Positions 32,285 through 39,659 of a DNA stretch of 39,838 nucleotides are shown in pieces (within the stretch, counting starts at the first letter, position 1; the number at the start of each line of letters is the position of its first letter). Source of the DNA: RGIG5612 sp045600845 (GTDB lineage: Bacteria > Bacillota > Clostridia > Lachnospirales > Lachnospiraceae); assembly GCA_045600845.1 (NCBI GenBank), contig JAZRYR010000036.1, positions 1-39,838 of the forward strand, given 5' to 3'. A program made the translations under genes and the position numbers. The notes below the pieces were generated by a model that had not been told where the DNA came from, ran no database searches, and saw only the letters and a list, made by a program, of their open reading frames with translations.

Positions 32285-33904
32285 ATGACAAAGAAAGTGC
32301 TTGCGATTGTACTCGCAGCGGCTGTTGTTTTCGGTCTCGTAGCTTGTGGAAGCAATAATCCACAGCCAGCAGGCAGCGGAAGCGAACAGCCAGCAGGCGA
32401 AAAGATTCTTTCTGTTCAGATTGGACCTGATCCAGAAACAATCGATCCTGCTCTTAACAGCGCTGTTGATGGCGGTAACATGATTCTTCACCTTTTCGAA
32501 GGTCTTCTTATCGTTGATCAGGACGCTAAATTACAGCCAGGACAGGCTGAATCATGGGAGACATCAGAAGATGGTCTTACATGGACATTCCATTTAAGAG
32601 ATGGTCTTAAATGGTCAGACGGAACAGATCTTACAGCTGAAGACTTCGTATACAGCTGGAAGAGAGTTTGCGATCCTATGACAGCAGCTCCATATGCAGA
32701 GACTGTTTTAGGAATGGTAGAAGGATTTGACAAGGCTATCGAAGGCGACCTTGATGCTCTTAATGTAAAAGCAGTTGATGCTAAGACATTAGTAGTTCAG
32801 CTCGCTACACCATGTCCATTCTTCGGATCATTAGCAGCATTTGCTACATTAAGCCCAGTTCAGAAAGCTACTATCGAAGCTAATGGTGATGCATGGGCAG
32901 TTTCAGCAGAGACATTTATTTCTAACGGACCTTTCTACATTGCAGAGTGGGTACCAGGTTCTCATATCTTAGCTAAGAAGAACCCTAACTACAGAGACGC
33001 AGCTTCCATCAAACTTGACGGAATCCGTTTCAACCTCATTGAAGATGCTAACGCTTCTTACAGTGCATACCAGAGCGGCGAAGTTCTTATGATCAAGGAT
33101 GTTCCTACAGAAGAAATTCCTTCATTAAAAGATTCTGACGAGTTCTACATCGATCCAATGATCGGTACATACTACATTTCCTTAAACGATGCTAAGGCTC
33201 CTTTCGACAACGCAAAAGTTCGTAAAGCATTAAGCCTTGCAATCGACAGAGAGTATGTTGCTAACACATTAATGCAGGGCACATACCTTCCAGCTTACAA
33301 CTTCATGGGACCTGGCTGGGTAATCGATGGTGTTGAATTCTATGAGAAACCATACATCAGTGAAGATTACGAAGCTAACTTAGCAGAAGCTAAACAGTTA
33401 TTAGCAGAAGCTGGTTACCCAGATGGCGCTGGCCTTCCACAGATTACTTATTCAACAAACGATGCTGGATACCACAAGGTTGTTGCTGAATACTTACAGC
33501 AGGCTTGGGCAGAGTTAGGCGTTGACCTTAAGGTTGATGTTGTTGAATGGGGTTCATTCACACCAATGAGACGTAACGGCGATTATGAAATCTCACGTAA
33601 CGGCTGGGTTGGCGACTATGATGATCCTTCCAACATGTTAGACTTACTCTACAGCACAAACGGAAACAACGATGGTAAATTCAATAACGCTGCATACGAT
33701 GAGCAGATGGAAATCTCCAGATCCACAATTGATCCTGACGTTCGTAGAACAGCTCTTCATGCTGCAGAAGATATCCTTATGGAAGAAGCTGCTTGCATCC
33801 CAGTTGCATACTACGCTGACTTCTATCTGATGAGCAACAAGATCTCTGGCGCATGGCATTCACCATATGGCTACTGGTTCTTCATGTATGCTGACATTCA
33901 GTAA
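32285..33904 (+). CDS. oppA: Oligopeptide ABC transporter, substrate-binding lipoprotein (system 2)
   Basis: A 539-residue SBP_bac_5 lipoprotein with lipobox LVAC (Cys21) and a Gln/Pro/Gly/Ser linker. Family blocks: AESWETSEDGLTWTFHLRDG, AEDFVYSWKRVCDP, VRKALSLAIDREYV, VVEWGSFTPMRRNGDY. It resembles the OppA/PepT group of Gram-positive peptide binders. TAGGAGG precedes the ATG. Unlike in system 1, the binding-protein gene is last in the operon. A strong terminator follows. Confidence 0.95.
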   Translation: MTKKVLAIVLAAAVVFGLVACGSNNPQPAGSGSEQPAGEKILSVQIGPDPETIDPALNSAVDGGNMILHLFEGLLIVDQDAKLQPGQAESWETSEDGLTWTFHLRDGLKWSDGTDLTAEDFVYSWKRVCDPMTAAPYAETVLGMVEGFDKAIEGDLDALNVKAVDAKTLVVQLATPCPFFGSLAAFATLSPVQKATIEANGDAWAVSAETFISNGPFYIAEWVPGSHILAKKNPNYRDAASIKLDGIRFNLIEDANASYSAYQSGEVLMIKDVPTEEIPSLKDSDEFYIDPMIGTYYISLNDAKAPFDNAKVRKALSLAIDREYVANTLMQGTYLPAYNFMGPGWVIDGVEFYEKPYISEDYEANLAEAKQLLAEAGYPDGAGLPQITYSTNDAGYHKVVAEYLQQAWAELGVDLKVDVVEWGSFTPMRRNGDYEISRNGWVGDYDDPSNMLDLLYSTNGNNDGKFNNAAYDEQMEISRSTIDPDVRRTALHAAEDILMEEAACIPVAYYADFYLMSNKISGAWHSPYGYWFFMYADIQ

Positions 33905-33936
33905 TCTTTGATTATCTGTATTTAGTTAAATAACTT

Positions 33937-33968
33937 AAAGCTGCTCTGCATTTGCAGGGCAGCTTTTT
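33937..33968 (+). terminator. Terminator of opp operon 2
   Basis: AAAGCTGC-T-CTGC, ATTT loop, GCAG-G-GCAGCTTT, followed by TTTT: a 12-bp GC-rich stem with one wobble. Confidence 0.93.
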
Positions 33969-34036
33969 TATGGTATGACGGCTTACTGTTTCTTAATAAG
34001 GAATTATTCTCTTGTGTGCCATATAAATAAGCTGCA

Positions 34037-34065
34037 TTGTTTTAATGAATTATTTTTGATATACT
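34037..34065 (+). promoter_or_regulatory. Promoter of the M18 aminopeptidase gene
   Basis: TTGTTT (34037-34042), 17-nt spacer, TATACT (34060-34065); ATG 32 nt downstream of the -10. Confidence 0.62.
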
Positions 34066-34096
34066 ACTATTAATAATAATAATCAGGAGGCATATC

Positions 34097-35494
34097 ATGG
34101 CTGCAAAGAAAGAAGATTTAAAAGAAAAGTTATTTTACAAACCAGGCAACGGTTATGATTCATTAACAGCTGCAGAAGAGAAGAAAATGGAAGCTTACTG
34201 CGAAGACTATAAGGATTTCCTGAATCACGGAAAGACCGAAAGACTTTGCGTAAACTATTGCATCGAGCTGGCAGAAAAGAAAGGCTTTAAGGCTTACAAA
34301 GCAGGCATGAAGCTGAAAGCCGGCGATAAAGTTTATTTTAATAACAGAGGCAAAGCAATTATGCTGGCAGTTATCGGAACCGAGAAACTGGATAAGGGCA
34401 TTAACCTTACTGCAGCTCATACCGATGCTCCTCGTCTGGACCTGAAACCAAGCCCACTCTATGAAGATGGTGAAATGGCTTACTTAAAGACACATCATTA
34501 CGGCGGCGTTCGTAAATACCAGTGGTTAGCTAGAAACTTAGAGCTTTATGGTGTTGTTGTTTTAAGAGATGGTTCTGTTGTTGACGTTAACATCGGCGCT
34601 GATGAAAACGATCCACAGTTCATTATCGAAGACCTTCTTCCACATTTAAGAAAACCTACCGACAATGAGCCTTTAGATAAAGCAGTTCCTTCTGAGATTC
34701 TGAACGTTTTAGTAGGATCCCGTCCAATCGGCGGAAAAGATGAGTCCGAACGTGTTAAAATGGGCATCTTAAAGATTCTCAATGAGAAATATGGTATCGA
34801 AGAAGAAGACTTTATTTCTGCAGAATTAGAAGTTGTTCCAGCTGGAAAAGCTAGAGATATCGGCTTTGACCGAAGCTTAATTTCTGCTTACGGACATGAC
34901 GACAGAGTATGTGCTTATGCAGAAATGGCAGGCCTTTTCGATGCAAAGAACCTGAAGAAGACCGGCGTCTGCATCTTCGCAGATAAAGAAGAAATCGGTT
35001 CTGTAGGCGTTACCGGCATGCAGTCCGAAGCTTTTGAATGGTTCATGGGAGACCTTTGCAAAGGCCAGAAGGTAGATATGAAAGACTGCTTCGCAAATTC
35101 ATTCTGTGTAAGTGCTGATGTTACCGCGGCTTATGATCCAAACTATGCAGAAGTATTTGAAAAACGCAACGACTCTAAGATCAACTATGGTGTAGCTTTC
35201 TGCAAATATACCGGCCATGGCGGAAAAGGCGGTGCTTCCGATGCCTCCGCAGAAGTAGTTGGAAAATTAAGAAAACTGATGAATGATGCCGGCGTTGTAT
35301 GGCAGATGACCCAAATGGGTAAAAACGAGCAGGGCGGCGGCGGAACCGTAGCTCTTTACATGGCAAACAGAAACATCGACACCATCGATGCAGGCGTTCC
35401 TGTTTTATCCATGCATGCTCCTTATGAAACAGTTTCTAAATTCGACTGCTACATGACATATAAATGCATGAAGACAGTTTTTGAAAAAGCGTGA
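34097..35494 (+). CDS. M18-family zinc aminopeptidase
   Basis: A 465-residue cytoplasmic aminopeptidase I family enzyme. Metal and catalytic motifs: AAHTDAPRLDL (His108, Asp110), GHDDRVCAYAEM, ADKEEIGSVG, and a C-terminal SMHAPYETVSKFD block. It removes N-terminal residues from peptides, and its place behind two peptide importers suggests it degrades imported peptides (inference). TCAGGAGG precedes the ATG. It has its own promoter; termination is probably at the hairpin inside the first leader-peptide cassette. Confidence 0.92.
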   Translation: MAAKKEDLKEKLFYKPGNGYDSLTAAEEKKMEAYCEDYKDFLNHGKTERLCVNYCIELAEKKGFKAYKAGMKLKAGDKVYFNNRGKAIMLAVIGTEKLDKGINLTAAHTDAPRLDLKPSPLYEDGEMAYLKTHHYGGVRKYQWLARNLELYGVVVLRDGSVVDVNIGADENDPQFIIEDLLPHLRKPTDNEPLDKAVPSEILNVLVGSRPIGGKDESERVKMGILKILNEKYGIEEEDFISAELEVVPAGKARDIGFDRSLISAYGHDDRVCAYAEMAGLFDAKNLKKTGVCIFADKEEIGSVGVTGMQSEAFEWFMGDLCKGQKVDMKDCFANSFCVSADVTAAYDPNYAEVFEKRNDSKINYGVAFCKYTGHGGKGGASDASAEVVGKLRKLMNDAGVVWQMTQMGKNEQGGGGTVALYMANRNIDTIDAGVPVLSMHAPYETVSKFDCYMTYKCMKTVFEKA

Positions 35495-35609
35495 AAATTG
35501 TTCGATAACAACATAAATTCCTCGAAAATTCGATTTTGAATTTTCATCGAAGTGAGAGAAAAAATAAAGAGAACAAATAAATAAAAATCTTAAATGATAT
35601 TATAATTTT

Positions 35610-35642
35610 AAGGCAACTCTCAAAATTGGGAGCTGCCTTTTT
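35610..35642 (+). terminator. Terminator hairpin in cassette copy 1
   Basis: AAGGCA-A-CTCTCAA and TTGGGAG-C-TGCCTT pair with one mismatch and one wobble; TTTTTC follows. It should end transcription from the aminopeptidase gene before the peptide promoter. Confidence 0.8.
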
Positions 35643-35655
35643 CAAACTATTTTCA

Positions 35656-35685
35656 TTGTCCTAATACATAAATATATCGTATAAT
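35656..35685 (+). promoter_or_regulatory. Promoter of leader-peptide gene 1
   Basis: TTGTCC (35656-35661), 18-nt spacer, TATAAT (35680-35685); the same elements recur at 36347 and 39595. Confidence 0.72.
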
Positions 35686-35718
35686 AATATACAGAGAACA
35701 CAAAAAGGAGAAGAAATC

Positions 35719-35949
35719 ATGGAAGAAAATAAAGAGTTACAAAAACTTAAAGAGGAAGTTGAAACTCCGAATAATAAATTCATTGAGCTGACTGATGAAG
35801 AACTTGAAGATGCGGGCGGAGGTGAAATGTTAGTTATTAATATGTATCGATGCCAGAAATGTGGAAAATCTTTCTTCCAAAGAGGAAATACAAGCTATGT
35901 CATCTGTAAATGCGGTGGTTCTGCAAGACGGGTAAGTCCCATGTCTTGA
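35719..35949 (+). CDS. Double-glycine-leader small peptide 1, zinc-ribbon-like core
   Basis: A 76-residue protein. The first 35 residues are an acidic, amphipathic leader ending IELTDEELEDAGGG, a classic double-glycine processing site for C39-peptidase exporters. The presumed core (about 41 residues) starts EMLVINMY and contains CQKC and CKC (YRCQKCGKSF, then YVICKCGGSA), a zinc-ribbon-like knuckle. No family name recognised. AAAGGAGAAG gives a good ribosome site. It may be a bacteriocin-like, RiPP-like or signalling peptide; no modifying enzyme or exporter gene is in the window. Confidence 0.72.
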   Translation: MEENKELQKLKEEVETPNNKFIELTDEELEDAGGGEMLVINMYRCQKCGKSFFQRGNTSYVICKCGGSARRVSPMS

Positions 35950-36208
35950 AGCGTAGAATTTAGAGCTGTTTTTAAATATTAATGATGTTAGGGTAAGCGT
36001 TACAATGTTTTTATACTGTTTAACGTTACATCGAACCAATATATAGAATACGAATCTTGTATATATGGATATAAAAGAAAATAACCTTCAAAGACAGAAG
36101 ATGAATTCTTAGATGGCACAAAAAGATGTTAAGATTGCAATAATTTAACTTCTATATATAATAGAAGAAAGAAGGTTTGAATTATACTTTGTCACGTAAC
36201 ACCCTCAC
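35950..36208. other. Intergenic stretch with a possible decayed peptide remnant
   Basis: No intact gene. A frame at 36091-36180 encodes KTEDEFLDGTKRC, a TAA, then DCNNLTSIYNRRKKV before TGA; the Cys pattern broken by one stop could be the tail of another lost small peptide gene, but this is weak. CGTTACA occurs twice, at 35998 and 36024. Confidence 0.35.
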
Positions 36209-36247
36209 TTCCTCGAAAATTCGATTTTGAATTTTCATCGAAGTGAG
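36204..36247 (+). repeat. Long inverted repeat at the start of cassette copy 2
   Basis: CTCACTTC-3 nt-GAAAATTC, six-base loop, GAATTTTC-3 nt-GAAGTGAG. The outer 8-bp arm is present only in copy 2; copy 1 keeps the inner arm and the right half. Confidence 0.75.
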
Positions 36248-36300
36248 AGAAAAAATAAAGAAACAAACCAAATAAAAATCTTAAATGATATTATAACTTT

Positions 36301-36332
36301 AAGGCAGTTCTTAAATTGAGAGCTGCCTTTTT
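36301..36332 (+). terminator. Terminator hairpin in cassette copy 2
   Basis: AAGGCAGTTCTTAA pairs with TTGAGAGCTGCCTT through two wobbles, followed by TTTTTC. Base changes relative to copy 1 keep the stem, which argues that the structure matters. Confidence 0.78.
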
Positions 36333-36346
36333 CAAACAGTTTTTCA

Positions 36347-36376
36347 TTGTCCTCATACATAAATATATCATATAAT
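36347..36376 (+). promoter_or_regulatory. Promoter of leader-peptide gene 2
   Basis: TTGTCC (36347-36352), 18-nt spacer, TATAAT (36371-36376). Confidence 0.72.
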
Positions 36377-36411
36377 AATATATAGAGAACACTAAATGGA
36401 GAAGAAAACAC

Positions 36412-36672
36412 ATGAACGATAATAATGATAAAAATCTAAATATTGAAAACGCAGAAGACTCGGAATTGGAACAAGTTAGTGGGGGAGAAATAATTCCATG
36501 GAAAAAAAGAGAACCAAAACTAAAACCAACTCCACAATCGGTAGAAGAAAAGTGTTGTGACTTTTATAATACGGACATAACACCGTTTCTTGTAAATAGT
36601 AAAGAATTGTATCCTTATTGTAAATGGTGCATCAATTGGCACAGAACGTATTGTTTAAAAGGACATTTCTAA
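36412..36672 (+). CDS. Double-glycine-leader small peptide 2, Cys-containing core
   Basis: An 86-residue protein. The 25-residue leader ends SELEQVSGG and matches peptide 3 at nearly every position. The presumed 61-residue core starts EIIPWKKREPKLKP (basic, Pro-rich) and has five cysteines: CC, then CKWC, then a single Cys before the end (TYCLKGHF). The core has no similarity to peptides 1 or 3. TGGAGAAG lies before the ATG. A very stable bidirectional hairpin separates it from the convergent LRR gene. Confidence 0.72.
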   Translation: MNDNNDKNLNIENAEDSELEQVSGGEIIPWKKREPKLKPTPQSVEEKCCDFYNTDITPFLVNSKELYPYCKWCINWHRTYCLKGHF

Positions 36673-36696
36673 AGGAGAAAAAGCGGAAATGTAAAT

Positions 36697-36749
36697 CGGA
36701 GGGGGAGTCCTCTTAAATACACACTCGCTTTTACAGGACTTCCCCTCCG
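36697..36749. terminator. Bidirectional terminator between convergent genes
   Basis: CGGAGGGGGAGTCCT and AGGACTTCCCCTCCG pair over 15 bp with one wobble around a 23-nt loop. It lies between peptide gene 2 (plus) and the LRR gene (minus). T runs on both sides are poor. Confidence 0.7.
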
Positions 36750-36774
36750 TCTTGTTTGGTCATTTAGATTGAAA

Positions 36775-38031
36775 CTATTTTGCTCTTTTTCTTATTCCTA
36801 TTGCAATTCCAGTTGCTGCCAATGCAAGTGCGAACATTGCGCCGTAGATGAATAAATCGTTTCTGTCACCTGTTGGCGGGTTGTCCTGTACAAGGATGAA
36901 CTCGCCGTTAAATACCATCTCTTCATTTCTTGAAGGAAGGTCTCCCGCTTTTGCTGAGTAGTAAATGCGCTTAAGTCCGCTGTTAAGACACATATCCTCC
37001 AAGTTGTCCGTCTTGTCTATAGTGAATGAAGTGAGGTCAATCTCTGTGAGGGCTTCGCAGCCTTCAAACATTGATTCCATTTCATCAGCATTTTCTGTAT
37101 TAAAGTTTGTCAGATCAAGTGATTTAAGTTTTGGGCTGTTAGCAAAAAGTCCAAGCATAAACATAACATTGGATGTATCTAACATGCTAACGTCCAGTGT
37201 CTCTAAGCTGTCGAGGAACATGAACATTTTTCTGATTGAAATTACGTTTTTCATTGTAAAGTTCTTTCCAAGGGTAAGGCTTGTAAGGCTGCTGCAGCCT
37301 GCAAACATTCCTTCTGCATCAATGACTGCGTCTGTCTTGAAATTACTTACGTCTAATGAGGTAAGTGATCCACAATCGCTGAACATAAATTGCATATATT
37401 CTACGTTTGATGTATCAATTCCGCTCATGTAAAGTTTTTCCAGATCAGCGCAGAATGAAAACATGCCTGACATGTTAGTAACGTTTGATGTATCAATTCC
37501 ATCCAGATTTATTTCTTCTAATACAAATGCACCCATGAACATGTCTGACATATCTTCTACTTTTGACGTATCAAGATTGCTTATGTCTACTTTTTCAAGT
37601 GCATTATCGAAAAGATCGTTCGGCTTGAGTTCTCCTAGCATTTTTCCTCTTATATCATCTGCTTTTGTAGACTTAGGAAATGAGAACAATTCTTTCATTG
37701 TTACGCTTTCATAAATAACTTTATCGCCGTTCTCAGATACCACGAAACTTGTTGCATCTTTGCATGCTGCATGGATTACGTCATAATCAATATGAACAGA
37801 TGTTGCAGTTGTAACACCTTGTTCAATAAAATCCTGAAGCGCGGGAACAACTACGTCTTCGCCTGATCCGTTGTATTTTGTTAACATAATCTCTCCAGCA
37901 AAATCATCATACTCCCATTCCGTTATAATGCCCGTTGCTGGCTCAGCTTTTGCTGGTGTATTGAAAACCAATAATAAAAATACAGCAAGCAGGGCCGTCG
38001 TTAAAATAGACAAAATTTTCTTTTTCATCAT
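36775..38031 (-). CDS. BspA-type leucine-rich-repeat surface protein with sortase-like anchor
   Basis: A 418-residue exported protein: signal peptide (about 1-29, cut near KAEPA), an N-terminal region, then about eight repeats of the DUF285/BspA kind (pattern DTSNVTNMSGMFSFC and DLTNFNTENADEMESMF) over about 125-350. A short linker ends in NPPTGD, followed by a hydrophobic helix and RKRAK: an LPXTG-like cell-wall sorting signal. Such proteins bind host or microbial surfaces. AGAGG precedes the ATG on the minus strand. It is transcribed towards peptide gene 2. Confidence 0.88.
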   Translation of the reverse strand: MMKKKILSILTTALLAVFLLLVFNTPAKAEPATGIITEWEYDDFAGEIMLTKYNGSGEDVVVPALQDFIEQGVTTATSVHIDYDVIHAACKDATSFVVSENGDKVIYESVTMKELFSFPKSTKADDIRGKMLGELKPNDLFDNALEKVDISNLDTSKVEDMSDMFMGAFVLEEINLDGIDTSNVTNMSGMFSFCADLEKLYMSGIDTSNVEYMQFMFSDCGSLTSLDVSNFKTDAVIDAEGMFAGCSSLTSLTLGKNFTMKNVISIRKMFMFLDSLETLDVSMLDTSNVMFMLGLFANSPKLKSLDLTNFNTENADEMESMFEGCEALTEIDLTSFTIDKTDNLEDMCLNSGLKRIYYSAKAGDLPSRNEEMVFNGEFILVQDNPPTGDRNDLFIYGAMFALALAATGIAIGIRKRAK

Positions 38032-38185
38032 TAAACCTCTCTTATGTCACATTATTTTATGTAAAAATAACCTTTAATCTACATATTATTCTAACTATAC
38101 ACATGTAGAAAAAACCAATTCTATCTTACAATAAAGATAACAGTTTATCTACAAAAAATTTCGGTTATTTCACTTTGATGTTTGA
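38032..38185. other. Intergenic region between the LRR gene and the truncated hydrolase
   Basis: AT-rich. Contains AGATAA/TTATCT dyad near 38135-38150 and several TATA-like boxes on both strands, but no confident promoter. An ATG at 38178 opens a 14-codon frame that stops at TAG and is one frame away from the hydrolase. Confidence 0.4.
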
Positions 38186-39439
38186 CGTTTCTTCTTTCAA
38201 AGCGGTGGTTGCTCTGCATTAGGAACAAGGGCAAAAAACGGGGATGTTTTAATTGGCAGAAATCTCGATTTAACTGTTTCACAGTTCCCGTGCTATGTTA
38301 CTCACGTAAATCCGGTTGATGGTTTTAAGTATAAAACTATAAATTTTACTTATGATGAATTATTTTTAGAAGGAGATAAATACGCAGAGCTCCTTAAAAA
38401 AGGTAAAATTGATGAAGAATATTATAACGCGCTGCCTTTGCTTGCATCTGATTCCTTCAATGAAAAAGGTCTCTATATCGAGTACAATATGAGAGCTTAT
38501 GAAGATTATATGATATGTAGTGGAACTAATCCGGATTCTCCTAACCGGATTTGCACAATCTCACTTCCATTTGTTGTTGCTGCAAACTGTGCTACCGTTG
38601 ATGAGGCTTTAAATTATATTCGTAACGATATTGATGTATACACCATGCTTGATGAATCAGTAGCATCAGGTTGGAACCTCTGTTTTATGATTGGTGATGC
38701 TACCGGAGAATACGGTTTAATAGAAATTGCCCGTAACGAAGTAATGTATCTTCCATATCAGCATGGCCAGGGAAACTATTATATAACTCCTAAATGGAAC
38801 GTTCTTTCCGAAGGACAATCCGGTTACGGAAGACTTCAATTTGGCATTGAACGTATTGATCAGGTTCAGACCGAAGAAGAAATGACTGATTTAATGGAAG
38901 AAATAATGTGGAGGAATGAAATCCTCAATGTCGAATATGCAAAAAGAGCTGCAAACGGTCATGTTCAATTCTTAAATAAGGATGGCGAGCCTTCTCTTGA
39001 TTGGAGAAGCGATAATGTGAAATTAATCCCTGTTAATGAAGAAGGCAAATATGTTGATATATATGCTGAAAACCCAACTGAAGAGGCTAAACTTGTAAAA
39101 AGCTATAAAGATGCATCAGTTAGAATTAAAGCTGGTCAGGGCTTAGAAGGTGATGAAGAAAAAGCTAATTTGTATCAGGAATATTTAAACAGAAGTGGTC
39201 TGTATTGGGTGTCAGATGATGCTAATTTTGAAGAACTTCAAAAGGGGTTAATTGATTACTATAAATATTCAGGAATCAAAGATATGCTGGAAGAATACCA
39301 TAAAGGAAACGAGAAACCTTTAAGAGACAATTCAAATATTTGGACTACGGCATTATCAATTTCAGCGAATTGTACTCAAAAGAGAATAACAGTTAAGTTT
39401 TGGGAAAAACCTAATACGGTTATGATTTGGCAATTCTAA
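38186..39439 (+). pseudogene. 5'-truncated linear amide C-N hydrolase (choloylglycine hydrolase family)
   Basis: The frame is open from 38186, right after an in-frame TGA (38183), and encodes SGGCSALGTR...GRNLDL: the nucleophile Cys with Arg and Asp at +16 and +19, the classical CBAH spacing. The rest (NEKGLYIEYNMRAYEDYM, WNLCFMIGDATGEYGLIEI, a final SISANCTQKRITVKF) is complete and undamaged to TAA at 39437. No start codon of any kind lies before the Cys, and the signal peptide plus propeptide found in the copy at 2332 are missing. So the 5' end was lost or frameshifted; the body looks intact, which suggests recent loss or an unseen start. A terminator follows. Confidence 0.75.
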
Positions 39440-39474
39440 ATAATATATTTAAATTTATTTATTATTTACAAAAT

Positions 39475-39513
39475 AAACCCTATTGCGTTGTTATGCAGTA
39501 GAGTTTCTTTTTT
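39475..39513 (+). terminator. Terminator after the truncated hydrolase
   Basis: AAACCCTATTGC pairs with GCAGTAGAGTTT (one mismatch, one wobble) around GTTGTTAT, followed by CTTTTTT. Confidence 0.75.
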
Positions 39514-39551
39514 ACGGTGTTGATAAATACGTTGTATATCTGTCACAAAAT

Positions 39552-39659
39552 GGCAGTTCTTAAATTGGGAGCTCCCTTTTTCAACGTTTTTTCATTGTCC
39601 TCATACATAAATATATCGTATAATAATATATAAAGAACACTAAAAGGAGAAGAAAACAC
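39552..39659 (+). repeat. Upstream control cassette, copy 3 (short)
   Basis: Contains only the downstream half of the cassette: a degraded version of the hairpin (GGCAGTTCTTAAATTGGGAG, then CTCCCTTTTTC), the promoter and the ribosome site. From 39590 it is nearly identical to copy 2 up to the ATG. Confidence 0.88.
39595..39624 (+). promoter_or_regulatory. Promoter of leader-peptide gene 3
   Basis: TTGTCC (39595-39600), 18-nt spacer, TATAAT (39619-39624). Confidence 0.72.

Larger units (their letters stand above)
35518..35718 (+). repeat. Upstream control cassette, copy 1
   Basis: About 200 bp nearly identical to 36209-36411. Order: inverted repeat GAAAATTC/GAATTTTC with trailing GAAGTGAG, A-rich segment, hairpin with T run, -35/-10 promoter, AAGGAGAAGAAA ribosome site. 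It starts 24 bp after the aminopeptidase stop. Confidence 0.9.
36209..36411 (+). repeat. Upstream control cassette, copy 2
   Basis: About 203 bp, nearly identical to copy 1 along its whole length, with the same hairpin, promoter and ribosome site in the same order. Confidence 0.9.

Noticed and set aside
35594..35642. Tiny RNA from a TATAAT just before the cassette hairpin
   Set aside because: No acceptable -35 at the right distance; the hairpin is explained as a terminator.
35993..36030. Repeated CGTTACA with GTAAGCGTTAC near-palindrome as an operator
   Set aside because: It lies far from any promoter I can define and is short enough to occur by chance.
36675..36694. Start-stop element (AAAGGAG...ATGTAA) after peptide gene 2
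   Set aside because: A ribosome-site-like run before ATG-TAA is curious but 20 bp in AT-rich DNA; nothing else supports function.
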